A program made the position numbers and the translations under genes. The notes under the pieces are model-generated. The model ran no database searches, was not told the DNA's origin, and worked only from the letters and a program-made list of their open reading frames with translations. Positions 27,819 through 36,993 of a DNA stretch of 64,000 bases are shown piece after piece (position 1 is the stretch's first letter; each line of letters opens with the position of its first letter). Origin of the DNA: Ignavibacteriota bacterium (GTDB lineage Bacteria > Bacteroidota > Ignavibacteria > Ignavibacteriales > Melioribacteraceae); NCBI GenBank assembly GCA_013112585.1, contig JABFGH010000003.1:62001-126000 (forward strand). Direction: 5' to 3'.

Positions 27819-28112
27819 ATGGCAGTAACGAAAGATGAAGTAAAATATATAGCATCATTATCAAAGTTAGAATTTGATGAAAGCGAATTAGAAGATTTTA
27901 CAAAAGAGTTCAATCAAATTTTAAACTATATAGATAAGCTGAACGAATTGGATACTGAAAATGTTGAACCTTTATCTCATCCAGTTGAAAAATCAAACGT
28001 TTTTAGAGAAGATGAAAATATAAAATCAGTTGGCAGACCCGAGGCTTTAAAAAATGCACCAGATAGCAGCGACGAATATTTTAAGGTTCCAAAAGTTATA
28101 AAGTCCAAATAA
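27819..28112 (+). CDS. gatC: Asp-tRNA(Asn)/Glu-tRNA(Gln) amidotransferase subunit C
   Basis: 97 residues, the normal length of GatC, the small belt subunit holding GatA and GatB together during conversion of Glu-tRNA(Gln) and Asp-tRNA(Asn) to the amide forms. Characteristic features are KYIASLSKLEFDESEL, FNQILNYIDKLNELDT, NVEPLSHP and the C-terminal DEYFKVPKVI. gatA and gatB are not in the window, so the genes are dispersed in this genome. Confidence 0.95.
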   Translation: MAVTKDEVKYIASLSKLEFDESELEDFTKEFNQILNYIDKLNELDTENVEPLSHPVEKSNVFREDENIKSVGRPEALKNAPDSSDEYFKVPKVIKSK

Positions 28113-28146
28113 TAAATTACACAGTTCTATATTCCACGGCACAATA

Positions 28147-28908
28147 ATGATATTAGGAATAATACCCGCGCGATTTGCTTCAACCCGTTTAATGGGTAAA
28201 CCGCTTGCTAAGATTGGCGGTAAACCGATGATTCAGAGAACTTATGAAAGTGCAAAAAAATCTAAACTGCTGGATAAAATTGTTATAGCAGTTGATGATG
28301 ACAAAGTTTATAAAATAGTTAATGATTTTTGCCCCGATGTAAAATTAACCCCCAAAGAAATTGCAACCGGTTCAGATAGAATTGCTTTGGTTGCCGAGGA
28401 TTATGCAGATGCAGATATAATTGTTAACATTCAAGGTGATGAACCTTTCATTCCAGGTAAAATGATAGATGAAGCGATTGAACCTTTACTATTCGATAAA
28501 AAAGTTGAAGTATCAACACTGGCAAAAAGAATTGAAACTGTTGATGAATTAAAATCCCCTTCAATACCAAAAGTTGTATTTGATTACAGCAATATGGCAC
28601 TATACTTTTCCCGCTCGCCGATTCCATACATACGTGAAGCGAGAACAAATTTGGAGCGGATAAAAAAAGGAGAAATCTATAAACATATTGGTCTGTATGT
28701 ATTTAGGCGGGATGCACTGTTCAAGTTTACATCTTCACTGCCAACAGATTTGGAAAGATTTGAAAAACTAGAACAGCTGCGCATGCTTGAAAATGGAATC
28801 CCCATTAAAATTGTAATCACCGAATTTGAAAGTCTTTCCGTTGATACACCGGAAGACTTAAATCTTGCAAGAAAATATTATAGTAGAATTATTAAACCAA
28901 ATATTTAG
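28147..28908 (+). CDS. kdsB: CMP-KDO synthetase (3-deoxy-manno-octulosonate cytidylyltransferase)
   Basis: 253 residues. The enzyme activates KDO with CTP to CMP-KDO for lipopolysaccharide inner-core synthesis, showing an LPS-type outer membrane. The nucleotide-binding motif is IPARFASTRLMGKPL at the N-terminus. Further family motifs are AVDDDKV, TGSDRIA, NIQGDEPFI, KHIGLYVFRRDAL and the C-terminal SVDTPEDL. Length is as expected. It may be co-transcribed with gatC just upstream (34-base gap). Confidence 0.96.
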   Translation: MILGIIPARFASTRLMGKPLAKIGGKPMIQRTYESAKKSKLLDKIVIAVDDDKVYKIVNDFCPDVKLTPKEIATGSDRIALVAEDYADADIIVNIQGDEPFIPGKMIDEAIEPLLFDKKVEVSTLAKRIETVDELKSPSIPKVVFDYSNMALYFSRSPIPYIREARTNLERIKKGEIYKHIGLYVFRRDALFKFTSSLPTDLERFEKLEQLRMLENGIPIKIVITEFESLSVDTPEDLNLARKYYSRIIKPNI

Positions 28909-28931
28909 AAACCTTTGAATAACCTTTGTAT

Positions 28932-29021
28932 TGTCATTGCGAACTCCGATGCTTTATATCGGAGTGTGGCAATCTTTGACTTTTGGGCAGATTGCTTCGG
29001 GAAAAACCTCTCGCAATGACA
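28932..29021. repeat. Palindromic repeat of the GTCATTGCGAA family, long form
   Basis: TGTCATTGCGAACTCCGATG, an ACTCCGAT/ATCGGAGT stem, then a second half with AGATTGCTTCGGGA and TCTCGCAATGACA. The two outer ends are reverse complements (TGTCATTGCGA / TCGCAATGACA). It is the most complete copy of the family in the window. Confidence 0.75.
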
Positions 29022-29113
29022 CCAAGTAGTTTTATTAAAAGATTTTACATAATTAAGAAGTGCAATCCTGATTCATCGTTGTTAGCTTCTTGCTTGTCAT
29101 AAAAGGATGTAAT

Positions 29114-30073
29114 ATGAAAGAACCAAAAAAACTTAATCTCGCAAACTTACCAACCCCAACTCAAAAATTAAATTTTAACGGCTGCAGTTTTTTAATTAAG
29201 CGGGATGATTATACCGGGACAGAATTAACAGGCAACAAAATTAGAAAACTTGAATACTTGATGCACGAAGCTAAAAGATTAAAAGCCGATTACGTTTTTA
29301 CCTGCGGCGGTGATCAATCGAATCACTGCAGAGCAACAGCAATTGCTGCAGCACAGCTAGGTATTAAATCAAGATTATTTTTGTGGGGAAAAGAAAAAAA
29401 ACTTAAAGACGGTAATCTGTTTTTGAATAAAATGTTCGGTGCTGAGACTGAATATTTTAATAAGCAAGAATATAAAAATGTATTGCAGATTATGGCAGAC
29501 CGAGAGAAACAATTCACCAAAAAGAATAAAAGGGTTTATACTTTTCCATCCGGCGGGTCTTCGGCTTTAGGTATTTGGGGCTACATTAATTTTATTCCGG
29601 AATTGTTGAATCAAATTAACAAACGGTCAATAAATTCAATACTAAGTGCAGCAGGCAGCGGCGGTACTGCAGCGGGCATGCTTATAGGCAGTGCGATTAA
29701 CAATTGGAATTTAAAAATATTTGCTGTTGATGTCTTCAACAATAAAGCTGAAATGGAAGAAATGATCATCACTGTTGCAGAAGAATGTTTGAAAAAATAT
29801 AAGATCAATAAAAAATTAAATTATAAAAATCTTGAAGTGATGGACGGCTATTCAACCGAAGGGTATAAAAATATTGAGCCGAAAAAATTAAAGTTGATCA
29901 AAAAATTGGCAGAAGAAAATGGTGTTTTATTAGACCCTGCTTATACAGGTAAAGCTTTCTATGCATTCAACGAAAACTTTTTGGCTGGGAAGAAAAATAC
30001 AAAAACATTGTTTCTGCATACCGGCGGTTTGTTCGGCGTTTTTGCAAAACGTAAAAAGTATTTAGGAATTTGA
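29114..30073 (+). CDS. PLP-dependent D-cysteine desulfhydrase/ACC deaminase family protein
   Basis: 319 residues from ATG at 29114, supported by AAAGGA eight bases upstream; a TTG at 29090 is less likely. Fold type II PLP enzyme: the PLP Lys is Lys42 in TGNKIRKLEYL, followed by the substrate loop GGDQSNHCRATA. Glycine-rich SAAGSGGTAAGM binds the PLP phosphate. The family covers D-cysteine desulfhydrase and 1-aminocyclopropane-1-carboxylate deaminase; the sequence alone does not choose between them. It is bracketed by palindromic repeats on both sides. Confidence 0.88.
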   Translation: MKEPKKLNLANLPTPTQKLNFNGCSFLIKRDDYTGTELTGNKIRKLEYLMHEAKRLKADYVFTCGGDQSNHCRATAIAAAQLGIKSRLFLWGKEKKLKDGNLFLNKMFGAETEYFNKQEYKNVLQIMADREKQFTKKNKRVYTFPSGGSSALGIWGYINFIPELLNQINKRSINSILSAAGSGGTAAGMLIGSAINNWNLKIFAVDVFNNKAEMEEMIITVAEECLKKYKINKKLNYKNLEVMDGYSTEGYKNIEPKKLKLIKKLAEENGVLLDPAYTGKAFYAFNENFLAGKKNTKTLFLHTGGLFGVFAKRKKYLGI

Positions 30074-30081
30074 TTTGTATA

Positions 30082-30239
30082 TTGTCATTTCATTTGGCAA
30101 TATTTATTTTTTGAAGTGAGATTACTTCGTCGTCCGTCCACCGACGGACTCCTCATAATGACAGAGTAAAATAAGTCATTTGGAAAAGGCTTTAATTCTG
30201 TCATTGCGAATCCGTCGGCGGACGGATTAAGCAATCTCC
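30082..30239. repeat. Two adjacent palindromic repeats of the GTCATTGCGAA family
   Basis: The first copy (about 30082-30163) has the stem GTCCGTC/GACGGAC around 30133-30149 and ends in AATGACAG. The second (30198-30239) reads CTGTCATTGCGAA, then the perfect palindrome AATCCGTCGGCGGACGGATT, then AAGCAATCTCC. The flanks match the copies at 16646 and 28932 while the inner stem differs. Confidence 0.75.
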
Positions 30240-30272
30240 AATTAGAACCAAAGCAAACATACAAGGAAAACC

Positions 30273-30686
30273 ATGGAAAATAAAATTAGAGTTATAGTAG
30301 CCAAAGCCGGACTTGACGGACATGACAGGGGAGCAAAAGTAGTAGCAGCTGCATTGCGCGATGCCGGAATGGAAGTGATTTACACAGGTCTTCGTCAAAC
30401 TCCCGAAATGATTGTGGAAGCTGCTTTGCAGGAAGACGTTCACGCAATCGGTGTTAGTCTGCTTTCCGGCGCTCACATGACGATCTTTCCTAAAATTTTA
30501 GATTTGATGAAACAAAAAGAATTGGATGATGTTTTACTTTTCGGCGGTGGTATAATTCCCGATAAAGATTTGAAAGAACTTAAAGCAATGGGAGTTGGGG
30601 CATTATACACCCCGGGCGCACCAACGACCGAAATTGTTGAAAATCTAAAAAACTGGGTAAAAGAGCATCCCCGCAAAGAATTATAG
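30273..30686 (+). CDS. Cobalamin-binding domain protein (methylmalonyl-CoA mutase small-domain type)
   Basis: 137 residues forming a stand-alone B12-binding domain as in the C-terminal part of methylmalonyl-CoA mutase. The cobalamin His is His17 in LDGHDRGAK (DxHxxG), followed by VSLLSGAH and the nucleotide-loop motif LFGGGIIPD, ending [15 protein letters not shown]. It probably works with a separate catalytic subunit encoded elsewhere in acyl-CoA carbon-skeleton rearrangement, for example propionate metabolism (inference). ATG follows AAGGAAAACC. Confidence 0.93.
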   Translation: MENKIRVIVAKAGLDGHDRGAKVVAAALRDAGMEVIYTGLRQTPEMIVEAALQEDVHAIGVSLLSGAHMTIFPKILDLMKQKELDDVLLFGGGIIPDKDLKELKAMGVGALYTPGAPTTEIVENLKNWVKEHPRKEL

Positions 30687-31173
30687 TTTTACCTTTATGA
30701 TCTCTGCGGCAGTTCAATTCGAACTTTGCGTGAAATTCTTTTTGGGAGCGACGTAAAAGATTTCATGTAGAATAAAATTGAAACGCTAACTATTTATAAG
30801 TGTTAGTTCAATTCAAACATACCTACAAGTTTTAATCAATTTAAATTTTCAGTCAATGCCAAAGATCCTATCTTCAAACAGCGAAGATATGATCTTGAAT
30901 AGATTCGTTTAGTTATTACTGTAAACATCATTAGAAAAATTATAGCATGCCTTTGCGATCTCTGCGGCAGTTCATTGCGAACTTTGCGTGAAATTCTTTT
31001 TCTTGATCAACTAAAAAATTCATCACGCTAAGACCTCGAAGAGGAACATTTCTACTAATTTAACTCACCACCCAAAAATTCCATTGAAACTAACTATAGA
31101 TTTTAACATATTAATAGCGGCTAAAAAACTCTTTTAATCAACGAAGTTATAGAAATTAGAATAGGGCGGAAAC
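30687..31173. repeat. Gap with CTTTGCG-type repeats and a 38-base hairpin element
   Basis: No gene seen in 487 bases. Two related blocks read CTCTGCGGCAGTTCA...TCGAACTTTGCGTGAAATTCTTTT (30701-30750) and TCTGCGGCAGTTCATTGCGAACTTTGCGTGAA (30958-30990). A hairpin element of 38 bases lies at 30859-30896 and is listed separately. CACGCTAAG at 31024 belongs to the repeat type also seen at 24510. Confidence 0.6.
30859..30896. repeat. 38-base hairpin element, copy A
   Basis: The arms AAGATCCTATCTTC (30862-30875) and GAAGATATGATCTT (30883-30896) pair over 14 positions with one mismatch, around the loop AAACAGC. A second copy differing at one base is at 41830-41867. Confidence 0.8.
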
Positions 31174-33984
31174 ATGTTTAGAAAAATTATCACCTCAGTA
31201 TTTTTACTTCCAATTATTTTACAAATTAATGCACAGCCAATTGATGGCAGCAGTGAATTCATTAAAGAATCAATAATGGGTGAGAACAATATTACCAGTA
31301 TTGTATTTAACTACGGTTCAATTGGAGCGCCAAATAGACTTGGTAATGTTGCTGACTTTGTCTGGCGGGGAATGGGAAATATGTTTGAATTTGGTCCACT
31401 ATTAGCCGCTGAAGTAGAAGGTGAAAATGGAGATACACTTCATATTGTATCCGATTCATACATCAGAACCGGGCAAGGGGATTACAGCCCTGACGGAACC
31501 ACAAAGTGGGGATGGCTTCCAAGAGAAGGATACGCTAATCAAAATCAAGCTGGAATTGCATCAAGCATTGATCCAAGTACATGGTTCCCCGGATGGTCAG
31601 AATGGCCCGGTGAATATGGCGATGGAGTAACTGTTGGATTGAACGAAATCTATTACGTAATGGATGATTTCTCGAATGCCGAGTTTCCCTATTACCCTTT
31701 TCCCGATACAACAAAAAGAGGTTTGGGTGTAAGCGCAGAAGTCAGAATTTATCAATTCGGCAGCGGAATGAAAGATGCAATGATAGTAAAATATATTTTA
31801 ACTAATGAAAGTCCGAAAGCACTCAATAAAGTTTATTTCGGATTTCATGGTGATCCGCACATTGGCGGACCTTCTGACTACGCAGATGATCGAACGGGAA
31901 TAATTGGTGAAAATGGAGTTGCAGGTTATGAAGGTTCTAAGCATACACTCTATTCTTGGGATGATGATGGAATTGGCTTTGCCGGAAAACCAACCGGATA
32001 TATGGGCTTCAAACTTTTAGATACCCCTAATTCAGCCGGACTCACATCTGCTCATGCTTTAGTTTATACTAATAGTTTTCCAAATGTGCCCGCTAACGAT
32101 GAATTAATGTGGCAATTATTAAGCGGTGATATTGATTCAACTTCAGGATTATTTACAATTGCCGGCGACAATGTTTTGAATTTCGGAACCGGACCGTTTA
32201 GTTTGGCGGCGGGCGAGCAGACAGAAATTAAACTCGCAATATTCATGTCGGAAGATTTTATGGACATGATAAAAGATGCCGACTACATTTACTACCATCA
32301 TAATTGGGGAGATATTGGTGATGATGCAGCAATGGCGGGCGGTTCAAGTGATTACGAGGTTTCCTTGGATGAACCTGCAAGTTCGGTCAGCGGAATTGTT
32401 AATGTAACCTGGCAATACTCAGGCACTGACCCAAATGCTGTTGCAGCGGTTGAGTATTCATCAAACTTTGGCGAAGAATGGATAATGCTCGAAAAAAATA
32501 TTCCAATTGCATCAAGCTATCAATGGAATACTGAAGAAAATAGAGACGGTGTAAATTATTTACTTAGAGTAGTCTCGTATGATCCGAACGAGCAGGACAA
32601 TTATTATTACGATGTGGCTGATTCGAGATTCACTGTTGATAACCCTGCTGTTAATGCTCAGCCGGAATTATCAGTCGATCTCACATTCACACAATCAGCA
32701 GTGGTTAGGTCTCCGCTTCAAATTAACTGGACATGCGAAGATGCGGATGATGAAAATCTATCAATCACGCTTGAATATTATTATGCCGGAGAGGGACCAT
32801 TTTACTTAATTGATGATGTGCAATATGCGAATGGAAATTTCCAGTATAACTGGGACTTATCCGAAACACCGAACGCAAATTCTTACTATTTCAATTTGAT
32901 TGCTTCAGACGGTAATTCAGATACCTTAATTACTAGCGGTGAATTTGAAATAAGCTACAATCAAGGAGTCTATGTTGATCCGGCAATTAATCATATTACC
33001 GGGAACGGAACACCGGAAATTGAAATTGTGGTAATAGACTCCACCGCAATAACCGGTGACGAATATGAGATCACTTTTGATGTAACAGATGAAGAGAACA
33101 AAACATTTTCAATTAAGAATACTAATTCGGGTGTTATTCAAATTGATTCGTATCCTCTGAGAGATCATCTATCAACACCTTTGTTTGAAGGCTTAAAAGT
33201 AAAAGTTTTTGATAAACAACTTGAAGTAAGTACTGAATTATCAAAATTTAACAGAAGCATTTTGGATACAACAATTTTATTTATACGTGATGCAACTTTA
33301 GGAGCGCAGCAAGATTACAGAGGTGATTGGGCAATTATTTTTAATGACCTAGACACTGCGAGCGATGGCTCATACTTATTCCCCGGCGATACAACTATTA
33401 ATCAAACTTTGACAGATGTTGTTTGTCCGTTTACAATTAGTTTTTTACCGGAAAACTTAAATGCTAATTTCTTAATTAATGAAGGTCTTGCTACTCAAAA
33501 TGGCAGATGGGATGCCGGTGAAATTATAATTCTACAGCCGAATGAAAACCCCGGTTTTCAAACTATATATGAAACAAGTTTGGATTTTTCCTCAGGCATC
33601 CAGCCAGGCAATGGAGATACATTATTTATAAAAACAAATAAGCCGGTTCAAAATAATGATGTGTTTAGGTTTACTTCGGATGATAGTTTTGTAACTTCAG
33701 TAAAAGATAATCTTGTAGTAAGCGATTATCATATTTCACAAAACTATCCGAATCCATTTAACCCGACAACAAAAATAAATTTCCAATTGCCCAACGCGGG
33801 TATTGTCAATATTGTAGTTTATGATATTCTCGGAAGGAAAGTACAGACACTAATGAATGAATATCGTAGCGAAGGAAAATACACACTTGAATTTGATGCA
33901 TCCAAACTCGCAAGCGGAATGTACATTTATAGTCTTCAAGTAAATGGGTTTGTGATGAATAGAAAGATGATGCTTTTAAAATAA
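31174..33984 (+). CDS. Large secreted protein with T9SS sorting domain, function unknown
   Basis: 936 residues with a signal peptide (MFRKIITSVFLLPIILQINA). I do not recognise the N-terminal 400 residues, which include many aromatic and Gly/Asp-rich segments (for example WGWLPREGYANQNQAG). The middle holds two Ig-like regions (about 405-510 and 510-600, with INWTCEDADDENLSI). The end is a type A T9SS domain with NYPNPFNPTTKINFQLP, ending NRKMMLLK, so the protein should be exported by T9SS and attached to or released from the surface. GGGCGGA precedes the ATG. The next gene follows 16 bases after the stop, giving a probable two-gene unit. Confidence 0.85.
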   Translation: MFRKIITSVFLLPIILQINAQPIDGSSEFIKESIMGENNITSIVFNYGSIGAPNRLGNVADFVWRGMGNMFEFGPLLAAEVEGENGDTLHIVSDSYIRTGQGDYSPDGTTKWGWLPREGYANQNQAGIASSIDPSTWFPGWSEWPGEYGDGVTVGLNEIYYVMDDFSNAEFPYYPFPDTTKRGLGVSAEVRIYQFGSGMKDAMIVKYILTNESPKALNKVYFGFHGDPHIGGPSDYADDRTGIIGENGVAGYEGSKHTLYSWDDDGIGFAGKPTGYMGFKLLDTPNSAGLTSAHALVYTNSFPNVPANDELMWQLLSGDIDSTSGLFTIAGDNVLNFGTGPFSLAAGEQTEIKLAIFMSEDFMDMIKDADYIYYHHNWGDIGDDAAMAGGSSDYEVSLDEPASSVSGIVNVTWQYSGTDPNAVAAVEYSSNFGEEWIMLEKNIPIASSYQWNTEENRDGVNYLLRVVSYDPNEQDNYYYDVADSRFTVDNPAVNAQPELSVDLTFTQSAVVRSPLQINWTCEDADDENLSITLEYYYAGEGPFYLIDDVQYANGNFQYNWDLSETPNANSYYFNLIASDGNSDTLITSGEFEISYNQGVYVDPAINHITGNGTPEIEIVVIDSTAITGDEYEITFDVTDEENKTFSIKNTNSGVIQIDSYPLRDHLSTPLFEGLKVKVFDKQLEVSTELSKFNRSILDTTILFIRDATLGAQQDYRGDWAIIFNDLDTASDGSYLFPGDTTINQTLTDVVCPFTISFLPENLNANFLINEGLATQNGRWDAGEIIILQPNENPGFQTIYETSLDFSSGIQPGNGDTLFIKTNKPVQNNDVFRFTSDDSFVTSVKDNLVVSDYHISQNYPNPFNPTTKINFQLPNAGIVNIVVYDILGRKVQTLMNEYRSEGKYTLEFDASKLASGMYIYSLQVNGFVMNRKMMLLK

Positions 33985-34000
33985 AATGGGAAATAAGACT

Positions 34001-35914
34001 ATGAAAAATTCATGTCTTTTGTTTTTATTTTTTGTTTTATCAGCCAATATGTTTGGGCAAGGAATTAACTATAATAAAGAATTTGTAGTAAATACTTATA
34101 CTGAGAACTATCAATCAGTTCCTTCGGTTTGTAATTTAACTAATGGCGGTTTTATAGTTAGTTGGCAAAGTTTAGCCCAAGTACCTGTGGGTTATAGTAT
34201 TTTTGCGCAAATTTTTGATGAGTTTGGACAAGCATTTGGTGATGAATTTCAGGTTAGCACAGATTCAAATTATGCTCAAACAAAATCTGTTATAGCTAAT
34301 TTGAATAACGGTGACTTTGTTATTTGCTGGGAAAGTAGAAATCAAGATGGAAGCGGGTTTGGAATATATGCACAAATGTTTGATGAATATGGAAAAAAAG
34401 TAAGAGATGAATTCAAAGTCAATACAACAACTGAAGATTGGCAGATGGACCCATCTATTACCGGTCTTAATGGAGGCGGCTTTGTGGTATGCTGGGAGAG
34501 CCGTGAAGAAAACAATGGAAACAGCCATGGAATCTTTGCACAGATGTATGATGATGAGGGTAACAAAGTCGGAACTGAATTTAAAGTAAACACCATTCCA
34601 GCGGTCAATTTATTAAATCCTTTCATTTGTGATTTGATAACAGGTGGCTTTATTATTTGTTGGGAAGATGGTGATCTACTTTCGCATAGCTATGGTGAAG
34701 TCAAAGCTCAGATCTACAATCAAACTGGAACACCTGTTGGAAGCGAGTTTCAGATGAATACATATACAGAAAACCGTCAGGGTAATGCGAGTATATGCCG
34801 ACTTATGGATGGGCGTCTTATTGTATGTTGGGATAGTTGGAGGCAGGACTCATCATCAGGAGGTATTTATGCTCAGATGCTCGATAGCAATGGAGTAAAA
34901 ATCGGTGATGAATTTCAAGTTCATACTTACACTTATGGTCGTCAAGAAAATCCAGTTGTATCCAGTATTTCAACTGGGGGCTTTTTTATTTCTTGGCTTA
35001 GTGATCAAGATGGAAGTTGGGAGGGTGTTTATGCACAACTATTTGATATTGATCTTAATAAAGTAGGTAATGAATTTCGAGTTAATGATTACACATATCA
35101 GAAACAGTTTAATCAAAGTATGATCGGTTTACCAAATGGAAATTTATTTATTTGTTGGGAGAGTTTTGGTCAAGATGGTGATTTATTTGGAATAATAGCA
35201 AAAAATTATCTTAGCGAACCAATAAATCACAACTTAATTCCTTACGAACTTTTGCAGCCTGAATCAAGTTCAAATGTAGATCATGCTAATCCAAAATTTA
35301 GTTGGAACCATGCATCCAATGTCCACATAAATTTCCCTTGGGAGTTAACTTACGATTTATACATTGATACTGCCATTAGTTTTAGCAATCCAATTATTCA
35401 ACCAGACATTCAAGATTCCACATTCCAAATAGATTCAATTGCTAATGGGCAAACTTATTATTGGAAAGTACTTGCAAAAAATATTAGCGGAGATTCATTA
35501 TGGAGTTCAACTGTAAATAATTTTTCTATTGATACAACTGCAGTTGTTGGGGTAAACATTATTGATCCTGAAATACCGGAAAAATTTAATTTGTTTCAAA
35601 ACTATCCAAATCCATTTAACCCGACAACAAAAATTAAATTCACAATTCCGACCTCACCCTTAAATCCCTCTCCCCAGCCTGTCCGGCAGGCAGGTTACCA
35701 AGGAGAGGGAAATAGGGAGAGGTTTATAACTCTTAAAGTTTACGACATACTCGGCAACGAAGTCACAACTCTGGTTAACGAACAAAAATCACCTGGCACA
35801 TACGAAGTTGAGTTTTCCACCTCCGGCGTACAGGGATTAAGCAGCGGAATTTATTTTTATAAATTAAATGCGGGTTCATTCTCTCAAACGAAAAAGATGA
35901 TGCTTTTAAAATAG
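34001..35914 (+). CDS. Secreted repeat protein with T9SS sorting domain and inserted palindromic element
   Basis: 637 residues from ATG at 34001 (signal peptide MKNSCLLFLFFVLSANMFGQ); an in-frame ATG at 33986 adds five residues and lacks a better ribosome site. The body is a set of about eight imperfect 50-residue repeats built on GGFVVCWESREQDG...GIYAQMFDEYG..VGDEFQVNT, probably blades of a beta-propeller. A fibronectin-like segment (YYWKVLAKN) precedes the T9SS domain (NYPNPFNPTTKIKFTIP, ending TKKMMLLK). Within the sorting domain about 24 residues (551-574, LNPSPQPVRQAGYQGEGN region) come from a palindromic DNA element, itself interrupted by a second palindrome, both in frame. Confidence 0.85.
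   Translation: MKNSCLLFLFFVLSANMFGQGINYNKEFVVNTYTENYQSVPSVCNLTNGGFIVSWQSLAQVPVGYSIFAQIFDEFGQAFGDEFQVSTDSNYAQTKSVIANLNNGDFVICWESRNQDGSGFGIYAQMFDEYGKKVRDEFKVNTTTEDWQMDPSITGLNGGGFVVCWESREENNGNSHGIFAQMYDDEGNKVGTEFKVNTIPAVNLLNPFICDLITGGFIICWEDGDLLSHSYGEVKAQIYNQTGTPVGSEFQMNTYTENRQGNASICRLMDGRLIVCWDSWRQDSSSGGIYAQMLDSNGVKIGDEFQVHTYTYGRQENPVVSSISTGGFFISWLSDQDGSWEGVYAQLFDIDLNKVGNEFRVNDYTYQKQFNQSMIGLPNGNLFICWESFGQDGDLFGIIAKNYLSEPINHNLIPYELLQPESSSNVDHANPKFSWNHASNVHINFPWELTYDLYIDTAISFSNPIIQPDIQDSTFQIDSIANGQTYYWKVLAKNISGDSLWSSTVNNFSIDTTAVVGVNIIDPEIPEKFNLFQNYPNPFNPTTKIKFTIPTSPLNPSPQPVRQAGYQGEGNRERFITLKVYDILGNEVTTLVNEQKSPGTYEVEFSTSGVQGLSSGIYFYKLNAGSFSQTKKMMLLK
35651..35722. repeat. In-frame palindromic element nested with a second palindrome, inside the T9SS gene
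   Basis: ACCTCACCCTTAAATCCC and GGGAAATAGGGAGAGGT form the outer arms; CCCTCTCC (35666-35673) pairs with GGAGAGGG (35702-35709). In the middle sits CCTGTCCGGCAGGCAGG (35678-35694), related to the GC-rich palindrome of the intergenic arrays at 13070 and 41940. All of it is translated. Confidence 0.75.
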
Positions 35915-36180
35915 GAGTTAGGAGACAGTAGTTAGAATTTAGAATAAAAAAACTTATTAATCTAAACGAAAATATTTCACATCCGCTGTCATCAAATGAT
36001 GGTGGTTATTTTATAGCCACGAAGCCTCAAAGCCACAAAGATTTACTTAGAGTCTTCGAGACTTTGTGGCAATTATGTGTTGTTAATCCGTAAAAGCAAT
36101 TTAATCCCCCAACAAACCCTGCCCTTTCATCTTTTTAATTTTATGTTATATTCGCAGAACTAAATTAATAGGAGATAGTA
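35915..36180. repeat. Gap with TTAGGAG-type units and a GCCACAAAG stem
   Basis: Just after the T9SS gene come short GGAGTTAGGAGACAGTAGTTAG units resembling those at 41627-41665. GCCACAAAG (36027-36035 region) and CTTTGTGGC (about 36063-36071) can form a stem. The proC promoter must lie in the last 60 bases; no clear consensus seen. Confidence 0.5.
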
Positions 36181-36993
36181 ATGAAAAACAAAATTGCAGT
36201 ACTTGGCTGCGGAAATATAGGCGGTGCAATTGCACGCGGATTAGTAAAATCGAAAAAATATTCATCAAAAAATATTTCTTTAACAAGAAGACAAGAACCA
36301 GCCTTGAAGAAATGGGATGAACTAGGTTATAATGTTACAACTGATAATAAAGCCGCTGTAAAAGAAAGCGGAATAATAATAATTGCTGTTACACCTCAGC
36401 AGCTAAACGGCTTGCTGGAAGAAATTGCCCCCGCTCTCAATCCGAAAAAACACATTATTTACTCAATCGTTTCGGGTGCTTCGGTTAAGCAGATAAAATC
36501 TCACATTAGTAAAAATGTTCCGGTAGTTAGAGTTATGCCGAATACGGCAATCGCAATTCAAGAATCAATGACATGCATAAGCGCCGATGATGAAGATAGA
36601 AAAGCAATGGATTTAGCGGTACAGATTTTTGATAATCTTGGCAAAACAATTGTGATACAGGAAGAGTTGATGGTGCCTGCCACTGCTTTGTGCGCCTGCG
36701 GTATTGCGTTTTTCCTTCGCTCAGTCCGTGCAGCCTCGCAAGGGGGAATTGAAATCGGATTCCATTCAAGCGATGCACTCTTTATGGCATCACAAACTGC
36801 AAAGGGTGCGGCGGCAATGCTTCTCGCTGAAGGCGATCATCCTGAAAATGAAGTAGATAAAGTAACCACTCCGCAGGGATGCACAATTTCCGGCTTAAAC
36901 CAAATGGAGCATTCGGGATTCAGTTCATCAATGATTCGCGGTATTGTCACTTCAGCGGAAAAGGCGAGAACTTTATATTCGAACGATGAATAA
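36181..36993 (+). CDS. proC: Pyrroline-5-carboxylate reductase
   Basis: 270 residues catalysing the NAD(P)H-dependent reduction of pyrroline-5-carboxylate to proline. The dinucleotide motif is AVLGCGNIGGAIARG, followed by ITLTRR-like SLTRRQEPA, AVTPQQL, IVSGASVKQIK, RVMPNTAIAI and the C-terminal signature VTTPQGCTISGLNQMEHSGF. Length is normal. AGGAG lies upstream of the ATG. The stop overlaps the start of the MATE gene (ATG at 36986). Confidence 0.96.
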   Translation: MKNKIAVLGCGNIGGAIARGLVKSKKYSSKNISLTRRQEPALKKWDELGYNVTTDNKAAVKESGIIIIAVTPQQLNGLLEEIAPALNPKKHIIYSIVSGASVKQIKSHISKNVPVVRVMPNTAIAIQESMTCISADDEDRKAMDLAVQIFDNLGKTIVIQEELMVPATALCACGIAFFLRSVRAASQGGIEIGFHSSDALFMASQTAKGAAAMLLAEGDHPENEVDKVTTPQGCTISGLNQMEHSGFSSSMIRGIVTSAEKARTLYSNDE

